NCBI RefSeq assembly: GCF_008831285.2
Contig: NC_045142.1
Coordinates: 27,233,876-27,297,875 of the forward strand
DNA: 64,000 nt
Direction: 5' to 3'
From: Nymphaea colorata
Lineage: Eukaryota > Streptophyta > Magnoliopsida > Nymphaeales > Nymphaeaceae
The position numbers and the translations under genes were made by a program. Positions 44,149-55,689 of this stretch are shown here, one piece after another (position 1 is the first letter of the stretch; each line of letters starts with the position of its first letter). Under the pieces are notes generated by a model that did no database searches, had not been told where the DNA came from, and was given only the letters and a program-made list of their open reading frames with translations.

Positions 44149-44339
44149 TTGGTATCAGAGTACAGTGTCTAGAGTCCATGTCCAATAACAATGTCGATCA
44201 CAAGCAGAGGAAGGTCATCCAAACCTGTTAAAGAATGATGTTTTGATTTCATTCTGAATATTGAATTTCATAGTTTTGTGGTAGTTCTAATGAATTGCTT
44301 TACGTATTCATGTTTGTTTCCTCTGTGCGGTGTAGTTCA

Positions 44340-45113
44340 ATGGCATGCACTAGAGGAGGGAGTGTTAGTGGACGAGGGAGAACTCCTCGCAACACCAGAA
44401 GCTGGAATGAAGAGACACATCCTACTGGACCTAGGGTGCCTGGTGCAAACGTCCAACAACAACAACAAGCATTCATCATGAACACTTTGCAGATGATTAC
44501 GGGATTGGTGCATGGACTGGCACATAATGCTTCTGCAGGAGGAATTAGTACAGACACAAACAGAACAACAAATGGTGAGGCAAGGGGCACAACTCACCAA
44601 CAATTTATGAGTCTGTATCCCCAAAAATTTCATGGAAAGGGCACTGCTGACGATGCTAAAGAGTGGATAAAGGAAACTGAGGAGATCTTTACCACCCTAG
44701 AAGTGCCTGACAACAAGAAGGTTCGGTATAGAACCTTTATGCTAAAAAGAGATGCTAAGGAATGGTGGCAAACGCAACGTGAAGTGAAGTTCGCAAATCA
44801 CGAAGCGACTTGGGGAGAATTCAAGGAAGCCTTCACACATGCCTACATCCCAACCTTCACACGAGAGAAACACATGCAAGAATTCCTGGACCTTCAACAA
44901 GGGAGTCTGTGTTTGCACGAATACGTCGTCAAATTCAGACATTTTGAAAAATATTGCCCCCATGTGTATACTGCTGATGCGGACCGAGCAAATAAGTTTG
45001 TCAGAGGACTTAAAGACGGGTTGCGGAGCCAAGTAATTAGTAGTCATCCAAGAGATCTAGACGAGGACTGGAACAGGACGCAAGGGACAGATAGGAGAAG
45101 TGAATTTCTGTGA
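44340..45113 (+). pseudogene. Gag of the chromovirus
   Basis: The start is ATG 44340 (MACTRGGSVSGRG). The retrotransposon gag core is clear: FHGKGTADDAKEWIKETEEI, LKRDAKEWWQTQ, TWGEFKEAF and LDLQQGSLCLHEYVVKF. The frame is lost after RDLDEDWNRTQ, where a frameshift near 45050-45115 separates the knuckle-bearing part. Gag forms the particle. Confidence 0.85.
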
Positions 45114-45131
45114 TACAAGTCGAGGCCAGAC

Positions 45132-46088
45132 ATGTTCAAGAGAAGGCGCAGTGACAGGGTGAATCAAGGGGACAGATTCAACAGGCAGAGGCCATCAGCA
45201 TCTAGGCGGGACAGTGAATGCCCTAAGTGTCATCGCCAACACCCTGATAAACCATGTTACAGAGATATCAGAGCATGTCTTTACTGTGGAACACAAGGTC
45301 ATTTTATTCATGAGTGCCCAAAGAAGAAAGAGGTAGAGCAAAGGCATGGTGCAACCAATCAGCCAGCAGAAAAGAAGGTACCTGGGAGAGTTTACGCGAC
45401 CACGGTTGAAAAGTTGAAACCTACTGACGTGATTGAAGCTACCCTTCTTGTACAATCTCATTGGGCTCATATTCTGTTTGACTCTGGTGCATCACATTCT
45501 TTTGTTTCTAAGAGTTTTGCTGAAATTTTAGAGTTAGAAAGAAAGAAAATGCCTTATGAATTGTTAGTTGCTACGCCTATGAGAAACAAAGACACATGCA
45601 GAACATATCTAGAAAATGTGAAAATAAAAATACATGGACAATTATTACCAGCACTATTGGTGGTAATGAATATGATGGGGTATGACATAATCCTAGGAAT
45701 GGATTGGTTATACCATCACTATGCGATGATAGATTGCAGAAAGAAGAAGTTGAAGATTCAGTTGGAGAATGGTCAAAAGATTGAATTTAGAGTAAAAACG
45801 CCCCAAGATCAAAGAAAGTTGGTTGTCTCAGCAGTTAAGGCAAGGAAATACATGGAAAATGGGTGCACTGCATATTTGGTTACCATGGACGCAATCGAGC
45901 AGAAATTAAAACCCATTAGTGAGGTGCGTACGGTGAAGGACTACGCAGATGTGTTTCCTGAGGATTTACCTGGATTGCCTCCCGTACGAGAAGTGGAGTT
46001 TGGCATCGAATTGATGCCAGGAACTGCACCTATTTCTAAGACCCCATATAGAATGGTACCAGCAGAATTAGAAGAATTAAAGAAGTAG
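45132..46088 (+). pseudogene. Zinc knuckle and protease of the chromovirus
   Basis: The frame has a CCHC knuckle CLYCGTQGHFIHEC (about 45279) and the retropepsin site ILFDSGASHSFVSK (about 45474), then IILGMDWLY, typical of Ty3 proteases. It runs into the RT N-terminal region (EDLPGLPPVREVEF) and ends at TAG 46086, which fits a CAG codon. Confidence 0.88.
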
Positions 46089-47620
46089 ATACAAGATTTA
46101 GCCAGCAAGGGATTTATCCGTCCGAGTGTGTCACCCTGGGGAGCACCGGTCCTGTTTGTGAAGAAGAAAGATGGGTCAATGCAATTATGTATTAACTATC
46201 GAATGTTGAATCAGGTTACAATCAAGAACAAATACCCATTGCCTAGAATCGTAGACTTATTCGATCAATTAAAAGAAGCAAAAGTGTTTTCTAAGATAGA
46301 CTTGAGGTCGGGATACCATCAATTGCGCATTAAGGAAGAAGATATTCCCAAAACAGCATTTTGCACACGTTATGGGCATTATGAGTTTCGAGTGATGCCT
46401 TTTCGACTCACAAATGCCCCAGCAGCTTTTATGGATCTCATGAATCGGATATTTCACAAGCACTTAGACCGATTCGTTATAGTGTTCATTGACGATGTGC
46501 TAGTGTACTCAGAGTGTGAAGCAATGCATGCGGCACATCTCGAGATAGTGATGAAGATATTGAGACAAAATCAACTGTATGCCAAATATTCCAAGTGTGA
46601 GTTTTGGCTAGACAAAGTGAATTTCTTGGGACATGTAATCTCTAAGGAGGGAGTGGCAGTTGATCCGGCCAAAGTGGAAGTTGTACAACAATGGAATGCA
46701 CCAACTAATGTGTCCGAAATCAGAAGTTTTCTTGGCTTGGCAGGTTACTACAGGAAGTTTATCAAGGATTTTTCGAAAATTGCAACCCCAATGACTAAAT
46801 TGCTACGGAAAGGAGTCAAATTTATGTGGACAGAGGATTGTCAGAAGAGTTTTTAGATATTAAAAGACAGTTTGACTAGTGCCCCAATTCTAACACTACC
46901 AAATGGGAGGAAAGGATTTCTGGTATATACCGATGCTTCAGGAACAGGTTATGGAGCAGTGCTTATGCAAAAGGACAATGTTATAGCTTATGCCTCTAGG
47001 CAACTAAAACAGCACGAGAAGAACTATCTAACACATGATTTGGAATTAGGAGTTGTGGTATTTGCACTAAAGATATGGAGACATTATCTCTATAGTGTGG
47101 AATTTGAAGTATTTTCTGACCACAAATCCTTTAAATATTTGTTCTCACAGAAGGAACTAAATCTAAGACAGAGAAGATGGCTGGAATATCTCATAGATTA
47201 CGACTTTGAAATAAAGTATCATCCAGGAAAGGCCAATGTGGTGGCTGATGCACTCAGCAAAAAGACGACTGCTAAAGCTAGCAGACTATTAATGCAGACA
47301 TGGAATTTAGTTGAAGACTTTGAAAAATGGGATCTATTGCGAGATGATAATGGAAAGGTGAAGTGTGCTAGAATAATTCGAGATAGTTTCCTTGATAAAA
47401 TTATTGAGAAACAAAAACAGAGCCCTAAATATGTGAAGTTGAAACTTGAGTGTCACAAGAAGGAAAAAACTCCTTATTCTGAGGATGACGATGGATCTGT
47501 GTGGTTCAACGGTAGATTGTGGGTTCTGAATAATCTAGAGGTAAAAAAAAATTGCTTGAAGAGGCACACAAAACAAGATACACCATACATCCAGGAAGCA
47601 CAAAGATGTATCAAAATTTA
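46089..47620 (+). pseudogene. Reverse transcriptase and RNase H of the chromovirus
   Basis: [54 protein letters not shown], catalytic [10 protein letters not shown] (about 46480) and FLGHVIS. A TAG at 46854 replaces a Gln codon before RNase H ([38 protein letters not shown]). The frame shifts near 47545 in an A-run, just before the integrase zinc finger. Confidence 0.92.
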
Positions 47621-48814
47621 AGGATAAACTTCTGGTGGCCAGGAATGAAGAAAGAGATTGCTGAGTTTGTCTCACGATGCTTAGTGTGCCAACAGGTTAA
47701 AGTGGAACATCAGAAACTGGGTGGTTTGATACAACAGATAGAAATTCCTCAATGGAAATTGGAAGACATCACAATGGACTTTGTAGTGAGGTTACCACGT
47801 ACTCGACGACAATACGATGCTATTTGGGTAGTGGTAGACCGCCTAACTAAATCTGCACATTTTCTTTCGATCAAGATTTCACAATCACTAGAAAGTCTGG
47901 CAGATTTGTATGTTGATGAAATTGTGAGACTTCATGGAATCCCTAAATCAATAATCTCTGACAGAGATCCAATATTTACATCCAAGTTTTTGAGAAGGTT
48001 ACAGAAAGCGTTGGGAACAAAATTGAAACTGAGTACAACATTTCATCCGCATACAAATGGACAGTCTGAGCGAACCATCTAGACTCTTGAAGATATGTTA
48101 AGATCTTGTGTTTTGCAATGGAAGGGTGAATGGGATAAACATGTGAAATTGACTGAATTTGCCTACAACAATAGCTATCACTCTAGCATTGGAATTGCAC
48201 CATTTGAAGCTCTTTATGGCCGACTTTGTAGATCACCATTATGTTGGACTGAGATAGGAGACAACAAGATTGAGGATCCTTTGGTGATCAAACACTACAC
48301 TGATCAGGTCAATATGATTAGAAAGAAACTTTTGGCTGCTCAGAGTCGACAAAAGAGTTATGCAGACCAACGACGAAGAGAGTTGGCTTTTGAAGCAGGA
48401 GATCATGTATTTGTCAAGATATCACCCACCAAAAGTGTTTTTCGATTCAGAAAGAAGGGAAAATTGAGCCCAAGATACATTGGTCCGTTCGAGATTCTGG
48501 AAAAAGTTGGAGATGTTGCATATCGAATTGCACTTCTACTACAATATAGTCATGTTCATCCAGTATTTCACGTGTCGATGTTAAGGAAGTATATACCTGA
48601 TCCTTCGCATGTGATAGACTACGAAGAAGTTGATTTGCAAGAGGACATGACAACAGAGGAAAAACCGCTTCGGATCATAGACCGAAAGGAGCATGTGTTG
48701 CGGAAGAAGACCATCCCACTAGTTCAAGTGGAATGGCAGCATCATGGCATCAAAGAATGTACGTGGGAGCCAGAAGAAGACATGAGAAAGAGTTATCCCC
48801 AATTGTTTCAATAA
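47552..48814 (+). pseudogene. Integrase and chromodomain of the chromovirus
   Basis: Integrase has an HHCC finger ([10 protein letters not shown] ... CLVCQQVK) and the core blocks: TMDFVVRLP, the SDRDPIFTSKF block and HPHTNGQSERTI. A TAG at 48080 sits at a Gln codon. The second frame (48095-48814) reaches the GPFEIL/HPVFHVSMLRKY region and a C-terminal chromodomain (VQVEWQHHGIKECTWEPEED). Chromodomain integrases target marked chromatin. Only the start frame and one stop are broken. Confidence 0.92.
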
Positions 48815-48862
48815 GGTATGCTCAAATTTCGAGGACAAATTTTTTTTTTTAGGGGGGAAGGA

Positions 48863-51737
48863 TGTAAGACCCACGATTTCTTTTTTTTTTCCCTTATCTT
48901 TTAGCAACTGTCACGTTCACCATATTGGGAGGTTATAACTGCAAAAGGGAAATGGAGTGGGGGAGAAAAGAAACTGAAAACAACACTCGGGAGGTTTTGT
49001 AGAGGGTTTATTTAACCCAATGTTTTAGAAAATGATTATTTCTTTACTGCATTCATAGAGGAGAAGGCTCAACGACAGACTTTGAGAGAAAGAAGAAGAA
49101 GGTGAGGAAGAGATCCTCATTTGTGCTGGTGGCTACTGGAAAAGAACGAGAAGCAAAAAGAGGTTGCTGCTGGAAATCAATCTTGATTAAAAGGTATGGG
49201 GACATTCAACTGTGAACGTACCATGTAGCCTTGTATTTTTTGGTTGATTATGATGGATAGAGATACTTATATTCATGCTGTAATAGAATCCATGTGAGGT
49301 GTAAAAGGTATTCATGTTGTTATTTGGTGTTCTTTATTCGAGTTATCTTTGAATCTCTAGAACGAAGCATGCTAAAGTTAGGTTTGGAGATCCTCCGTAT
49401 TGTGTTGTGTATTCCAATCTGTGAGAAACAGAGATTCCAGCCGGCCCTAAAACTGAGCATGCACATTTATGTTAAGGGCTTTGTTAGACGGTTCTAACAA
49501 ATCACAGAAAGTAATCATATACCAGAACCCTCGCAAAGGGTCTAGCCACAGAATTTGTGATACAAAGCTGATTGAGGGAAGACTCTGTTGTCATCTCGAA
49601 CTTAAGATTATACCAAACCAAAGAGAATGGCAGTTCATAATGTCGTCAATAGAAGGCAACACCAGTTTTGCTTGACTTAGGGTAAACCCAAAATCAGCAA
49701 GCAAATAGGGATGAGGGAAGGAAATACACTAGATTTTACCAAAGAATAGAGGCAATCGCCCGCCCGATTGGAAACCAGTCATTTTTCTCACATGGGAGGC
49801 AGAGAGGCGACTTGGGAAAGACTGGACTACAGCGTCGTCTTTTTGCAGTTCCCTCTTTGCTTGTGGCCCATCCCCGTCGCAGCAAAGGTGGTGCTGAAAG
49901 AACGAGAACAGCGGAGGAGACGGCAGATGAAAGCCTGCGTCGGTCGGTTGGCGCAGCAACGGAAGGCATGAGCGAAGGATCTTGTGGGAGGAAGGTAGAG
50001 CTCTCTCTCCCACTCGGGTTGGGTTTCTTCTTTGAAGTTCAGTGGAAGTGCCACCGTCAGTCGGACGGTGGGCAGTGGCGTGGTAAACCCAAACGCAGAA
50101 ACAGAGGCCTCTTTCCCTCTCTGGTTTCGTTCTCTTGAAGACAGGAGGAGGCGGCGGCGGAAGCTGTCAGACGGCCGGTGGGCGCAGCAGCGTGGAAACC
50201 CAATGCCGGATCCCTCCCTGGTTCTGGATGAGGAAGACGGTGGAAGCTCCACCGTCGGTCACCTTTGAAGAAGAAGAGACTCCACCGCCGGACGAACACG
50301 AAGACGAGGAAGAGGCGCTCGTGAGGAGAGAGAAAACGAAGCGGTGAAATGAAAGAAGAACGAGGAACGACGGGTTTTATAGCAAAGTTGGAAAATTTCA
50401 AAGCGGGTCCACCTCTTAAGCAAAATTTACGAAAAGACTGTTATAATTTTTAATCATTCATGCCGCAACGTTTTTGCTAAAAACATCTTCAAAAAGGGGT
50501 CCGCAAAAGTTATTTTCTATAAGAACCAAAGAACTCTTTCGAAATTGTGAATCAGTACCCTTTGAATTCTTAAAATTTCCAAAAGAGGGTTTTTATAAAT
50601 TTGTTTGCAATTTCGATGGAAAAACTGTAATTTTATGCATTATTGCTCTGTGGTACCTTTTGTATTATTTAAATTTCAGGAAAAGGGTGTTGAACCCCCT
50701 TGTTTTGAAATAGTGATTTTTGTGTTTAGTCTGGATGTGATATGCTCTATATCGTTGCATGTCTTATCGATCTTGTTCTGGTGCCATTAAATTAAGACTT
50801 AAAATGGCTGAATTATTCTGTTTGGGAAACCGAGCCTGAGAGCAGTTTCTGTGAGAGGTACTAGACGATGTCTAGCATTGGCAAAACCTCACTTTTGAAA
50901 TTCGAAGGCGAAACGTGGACTTTGTGCGATGGTTTATGCGAGTGCGAGCTTTATGTTTTGCCCAGTGTTTGGTTTCTTCCTGGGAGGTAGTGGTGCGCCT
51001 GAGCTCACTGTTGACGCACACTCCTCTGTCTGTACTGGAGGGCCCACAGGATATTGGGCAGCACAAGGGCCCGAGATTCTGTTATGTTTCTGTATGGGAG
51101 CAAGACGTCTCCTGGTCTCTCCATCCGAGTTCCTAGAGAGACCATGCTGCTGCAGCGGCGATCTGGGATATCTCAGGAGGCTTCACTACAGGTACCCTCG
51201 ATCCGTTGGATCACCTGGTGAAGAGATGTTCTATTCTGCCCGTGAGTGCCCATGGGGTTTTCTGTTGCTCGGCACGATGACCATGACATTGTCAGAGAAC
51301 GACAGTTGGAAGCCTACGAAATTTTGGAGGTTATGCACACCTCGTTTTGTTTCTGTTAATGAGTCGTAACTGTAATATGTGCTAAGATTTGAAGATATTT
51401 GTTTTACAAAAGTAAAATATTATTTTGTTGGGCCATGTTCCATTCATGGCTGGATTTTCTCCATACTCAGAGGAATTCTGACTATTCTTTTTATCTCTAT
51501 AGGTAGGCCTTGATAGATTTTGGTTTTGGAGTGACGACCTCAGTTTTGTGATGGACGGGCATTGACATTCTGGACACTGCGTCGGTTTTAGGGACTTGTG
51601 TTTATTTTAGTTGTTTGGGTCCAAATGTTTTATCTTAATACAGTGCATTTGTTTATGTTTTGGTCATGACTCAATGTTGCTTCCACTATTATAGAAATGA
51701 AAAGAATATTTTTGGTGTCAAAAATTGGGTCGTGACA
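48863..51737 (+). repeat. 3' LTR of the chromovirus
   Basis: It starts TGTAAGACCCACG right after the purine tract and ends AAATTGGGTCGTGACA before the TTTTC duplication. A length of 2875 bp is plausible for Del/Tekay elements, which have long LTRs. Its middle part (about 49340-50720) matches the leaders of two copia elements in this window. Confidence 0.75.
49340..50720 (-). other. Leader-type module with antisense TATA box inside the chromovirus LTR (copy 2)
   Basis: It shares CGATTGGAA...CAGTC, GAGGCGACTTGGG, ACAGCGTCGTC and GCAACGTTTTTGC with the leader of element A (16270-17600). On the minus strand, GCTATAAAACCCG (50371-50383) precedes a CT-rich, GC-rich tract. Long frames here (for example minus 49827-50252) are Arg/Pro-rich and not conserved with the other copies. 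Confidence 0.5.
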
Positions 51738-51742
51738 TTTTC
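51738..51742. repeat. Target-site duplication of the chromovirus, right copy (TTTTC)
   Basis: It lies directly after the terminal GTGACA of the 3' LTR at 51737. Confidence 0.85.
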
Positions 51743-52013
51743 TCTCGTAAAGATCATGCAACTTTAGCCATAATGACTTTGCGCTCGTCTCTGTGGATAC
51801 GAAATGAAAAATACTGTCATCTAACCATTGTCTAATGGTGCCAATGGTTTTTCTGTCTAATAACTTCCATTTTTCATTTGTCATATTCGCTGGCTTCTGA
51901 TTCTCAATGGGTGCATACAAGCCTTTACAATACAGCAAATCCTCTATTTTTGCTTTCCACATAGTCCAATTGTTTCTATTTAGAGAGACCATCATAGTGG
52001 GGGTCGACTCCAT
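51738..52013 (-). pseudogene. Gag N-terminus of copia element C, interrupted
   Basis: It starts at the ATG at 52013 (MESTPTMMVSLNRNNWTMWK), about 30 bases after the PBS, and reaches LWLKLHDLYERK, typical of UBN2 gag. The authentic sequence stops at 51738, where the chromovirus LTR begins. Translation into the LTR beyond this is an artefact. The frame continues at 43953, with the five duplicated bases counted once. Confidence 0.85.
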
Positions 52014-52069
52014 CCTTCAATAAGAATGCACACACCAAACCTAGCACTTTGATACCACTTTATTATAAA

Positions 52070-52872
52070 TGTTTCCCCCAAAAAGAATGCTTAAGAAGAC
52101 AATAACCAACTCAAAAACAACTGCGGTCACAAATGCTTTCAAACTTCAAACATGCATATATCCAATAATATGCAGCTAATGGCAGCCTTTAACATTAATA
52201 AAACAATCCAAACAAGCTGATTTCATAAAACGGATTGCACAAGATGCTGAAAATTAGAATCACTCGGCTGCGAGTACAAAATCGAGTTTCCAACAATAAT
52301 ATTGCAGCAATATACGTCAAGATATATGCTAGACAATGCATAAAATAAGAGACACCAATTTACATAGAAAAACCTCCAATAATGAGGTAAAAAAAAACAT
52401 GGGCAAGGGAGACTTTATATATATTTCAAAGAGTCAATACAAAGACATCAATATGTGTTGTTCTTCTTGTAGAGAATAACATAAACAATTCTCAAGAATG
52501 AATGCATAAGAAAACAACAAGAAAAGAAATCACCATATGTTCTTATTTTCTTTTCCTTATTTTTTTTAATTTCTCTCTCTACACTTGCATCCACATGGCT
52601 GCACAAACCTACAGTCGTGCTCTTCTTCCTCTTTCCTTCTTGCATACCTCATCTCCTTCTCTTATTTTCCTTCCTCTTCCCTTTCTCTTTGCTTGGTGTG
52701 AGCCACGATGGAAGAGCCCTCTTTTCTTTTTCCCCAATAAAAAACCACGAGAGAGATAGAGAGAGAGAGTTGTGAGAGAGATGGGGCATAATCGGGTGCC
52801 CTCCTCCTTTTTTCCGCCCGTTCACTTAAGTGACAGGTCGGGTCCTCACTTGAGGCTGGACCCGACCCAACA
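52070..52872 (-). repeat. 5' LTR of copia element C
   Basis: It starts TGTTGGGTCGGGTCCAGCC on the minus strand at 52872 and ends near 52070, about a dozen bases before the PBS. The exact right end of U5 is uncertain because the 3' LTR lacks that part. Confidence 0.75.
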
Positions 52873-53630
52873 CTTTGCAACATAGGTCAAGAACTCCACG
52901 AGAAACCAAAGCCTCAAGCTTGATATTTCCGAACCTACCTGCAGTGTTCAAGTCCTGTAACAATTTTGAGAAGCTTGTTTCTTGTCCAGATAGAAAGTCA
53001 GCCTCAACAAAAATAGACTCGTTGGAGGCAAGTGGTTGCATTGTAGCAAGTAATTTGGCTTTCCTTATTAGCTCATCCTTCTGGTCAAATTGCTTCAGCT
53101 GCCAACCCCTGTTCCCCGATGTCCAAAGTCAAGAAATAACAACGTGCAAGATGATCAACCTAGAAGATTTCCCGAAACATCCCCCTGTTTTGAGCATTTC
53201 AGCTTCCGACAAAAGGTTGCCCATCATTTTCGTAGTTTTAGCAGCTTTCAAAAAGTTACCACATTGCTTTTCAATGGCCAATAACTCACAAAAACAATGC
53301 CTATCCCTAAGAAAGGAGTGGGTCAAGTCCATCGATGGAAAAGCACATACAAATTTCATTATGGACTTGTGATCATTAAGTTCATGAAGATAAAGGGCAC
53401 AACTCTCCAAATATTCACTTATGGCTTTGTCCAGTTCTCCAGAGTTTCTAGCATCATGTTCAAAAACTGAAACCTCTTTCCATTGTTTGACGAAATCAAG
53501 ACCTTTATTGAAAACTTTCCTTTCTTACTAGAATCCAAGCATTTGGCAAAGAACTTCCCTTTCACATATACTTCAGCAGCCTTGGACCAACATGTTGTTG
53601 CCAGGGCTCCATTCCATGGGGGTTTGCCGG
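52873..53630 (-). pseudogene. TPR/ankyrin UvrD-like helicase family (TRANK1-like) gene fragment
   Basis: On the minus strand: AAEVYVKGKFFAKCLDSSKK, then after a frameshift near 53495 KGLDFVKQWKEVSVFEHDA, ESCALYLHELNDHKS, IMKFVCAFPSMDL, GNFLKAAKTTKMMGNLLSEA and GNRGWQLKQFDQKDELIRKA. This block order is known from plant proteins annotated TPR and ankyrin repeat-containing protein 1-like. One TGA (TCA expected) sits at about 53124. The fragment ends at the copia C LTR (52872). Identification is from memory of the family. Confidence 0.6.
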
Positions 53631-53639
53631 GTTGCAACA

Positions 53640-53910
53640 CCTACCCACTTGTATTGACATTGCAGCAAACAGTCACCTCTAATTTAGATGATATCAAGGT
53701 CGTCCATGAGCTTTTCTTTAGCATATGCTGTTTCTTTGATGCTATTGACTAGATGATGGTATCATCCTTGAACGAGGAAATGATCGTGCATCTATAACTG
53801 ATGCAGTAGAAGGAGTTCGGTTTGTAGACCATCACCAAAGTTTTTACTAAAATCAAGCAGTATTCTATGAAGGCACATATAAGGACAAATGTAAATACTT
53901 TTAGCTATAA
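53640..53910. other. Junction stretch, no gene seen
   Basis: It may carry a little more of the helicase-like gene upstream on the minus strand, but the frame cannot be followed. No LTR end for the next copia element is found here. Confidence 0.35.
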
Positions 53911-53924
53911 AATGTTGTAGTTGT

Positions 53925-54390
53925 TACTTGTTAATATTGTGGTCACAAAGGTCACAATGCTCATCAGTGTTATGATATTCCAAAGCCTTTATGGCCATGG
54001 CACTCAATACGAAAACAACAAGTAACAGTGCTTCCTCATCAACTTCCTCTTCTAACGTGATGGATAATAATCAAGAATGGTATCTCGATGTGGGTGCGAC
54101 CCATCACATGACAAACTATGATCAGTCTATGGAAGGTAAATTTTCCTATCATGGTTGCAATTCAGTTATTGTTGGCAACGGAGAAAAATTATCCATTAGA
54201 AGCATCGGTAACATGTCCATACCATCCAAGCATGAAAATTTTAGATTAAAGAATGTTCTCAATGTCCCTATGATTCATAAGAATCTACAATTTGCTGCTA
54301 AGTTCACTAGAGATAATGATTATAAAATGAAATTTATGCCTCATGATTTTTCTGTCAAGAATATGCAGACGGGGGGCATAATGCACTAGG
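53925..54390 (+). pseudogene. Gag knuckle and protease of copia element D
   Basis: The knuckle keeps all four ligands (YCGHKGHNAHQCYDIPKP) but its second residue codon is TAA, where CAA is expected. After a frameshift, the protease frame (53991-54389) has WYLDVGATHHMTN; Val replaces Ser/Thr in the D-S/T-G triad, so the enzyme would be inactive. Confidence 0.78.
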
Positions 54391-54399
54391 GACGGCTTA

Positions 54400-55660
54400 A
54401 GGATGGACTTTATGCATGAACCAACACTAGCACTGCTGGAAGAAAGCTACCTATTGGAAATAAATTGCAAACATGCAATGCTTGCATTTTTTGTTTCAAT
54501 AATGTTGCTCAAGTTCTTAGAGATACTTTTAAACTTTTGCATGAACGTTTGAGACATGTAAATGACTCTTTGTTGAAACGCATGAACTCATCTAAGTAGA
54601 TTGCTTCTGATTCAATGCCTAAAGAATATTTTTGTTCTGTTTGTGCTTTAGCTAAGATGCATCAATTGCCCTTTTATTCAACTGAATTAAAAACGTCTTC
54701 TCCTTTGGAATTATTACATGCGGATGTATGGGGACCATCACCATGTATCTCTAGAGAAGGATACAAATATTAGTTTATAATAGTTGATGATTTTTCAAGG
54801 TTCACCTAAATTTTTATGCTTACAAAGAAGTCCAAAATATTCTCTTGCTTCCAGAACTTTCACAAGATCATAGAAAAACAATTTGAGCACAAGATTAAAG
54901 TTTTTCATAGTGATTGCAGGGGTGAGCTTATGAGTATAGAATTCTCTATGTATCTTGCTTCTCATGGCATTCAAAGACGTCTCTCATGTCCTTATACACC
55001 ACAACAAAATGGTGCAACAGAATGAAAACATCGCCACATTATTGAAATGAGACTTACTATGTTTATTAATGCTTGTATGTCAGCTTACTTTTGGACTGAT
55101 GCTTTCAGAATGGCGGTCTATATTATCAACAGGTTATCAATTAGTACTCAAGAATCCACTCCATTCGAGAAACTTCTTGGTACCAAGCCTCAACTGGAGA
55201 ACCTTAAAGTCTTTGGATGCACTGCTTATCCATTAGTAAGTCCTCAAAATAAATCAAAACTTGCTCCAAAGTCTCATGCGTGTGCCTTTCTTGGATTTCC
55301 AAAATGCTTTAAAGGCTACATATGTTACAATCCCTTGAACAAGCGTGTTATTATTTCTAGACATGTCATATTTGATGAAAACACCTTCCTTGGAACACAA
55401 CCACCCACTACTGCTCAAGAGATCATCAACTGGTTAGCTAAAAATGCCTCTCAAACCACTACTGATTCTCATCTCATCCACTTGCCCAACCCTAGGACTA
55501 TGCCTAACCTAAGTGAGTCTTCAAATGTCTCTCCAAACCATCACATTTCTCAACAAACCAACACGGTTTTCCCTGCACCTATCACCCAAAAAGAATCCAA
55601 TAAAACTCTCTTACCCCCTAAAACCCTAAGTCATGTCAGAAAACCACCCCATGATTAATC
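54400..55660 (+). pseudogene. Integrase of copia element D
   Basis: The finger (LLHERLRHVNDS ... CSVCALAKM) and the DDE core are followed across stops: LLHADVWGP, VFHSDCRGEL and CPYTPQQNGATE, the last followed by TGA where Arg is expected. The 55047-55658 frame carries the C-terminal part (YIINRLSISTQESTPFEKLL, RVIISRHVIFDENTF) and a Ser/Pro-rich linker. Confidence 0.8.
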
Positions 55661-55689
55661 GTTCTCAAGATGGAACCCGCGGGCCTAGA

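Larger units (their letters stand above)
43959..51737 (+). mobile_element. Ty3/gypsy chromovirus (Tekay/Del-like) with non-matching LTRs
   Basis: It is flanked by TTTTC duplications (43954-43958 and 51738-51742); removing the element and one copy restores the gag frame of the host element. It has a PBS TGGTATCAGAG (44150), gag, protease, RT, RNase H, integrase, a chromodomain, a purine tract AGGGGGGAAGGA (48851-48862) and a 2875-bp 3' LTR. The 5' LTR is only 190 bp and matches the TRIM family, not the 3' LTR. Only a few stops and two frameshifts interrupt the coding part. Confidence 0.88.
40497..52872 (-). mobile_element. Ty1/copia retrotransposon C, minus strand, split by a chromovirus
   Basis: On the minus strand: 5' LTR 52872-52070, PBS TGGTATCAAAGTG (from 52057), gag start 52013, then the chromovirus (51737-43959), then the rest of gag, protease, integrase and RNase H, and the 3' LTR 41201 to about 40497. 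RT has been deleted between integrase and RNase H, and the distal about 80 bases of the 3' LTR are missing. Many stops are present. Without the insert it is about 4.6 kb. Confidence 0.85.

Noticed and set aside
49827-50252. A 141-codon minus-strand frame in the chromovirus LTR
   Set aside because: It is Arg/Pro/Ser-rich in a GC-rich tract and is not conserved in the two homologous modules.
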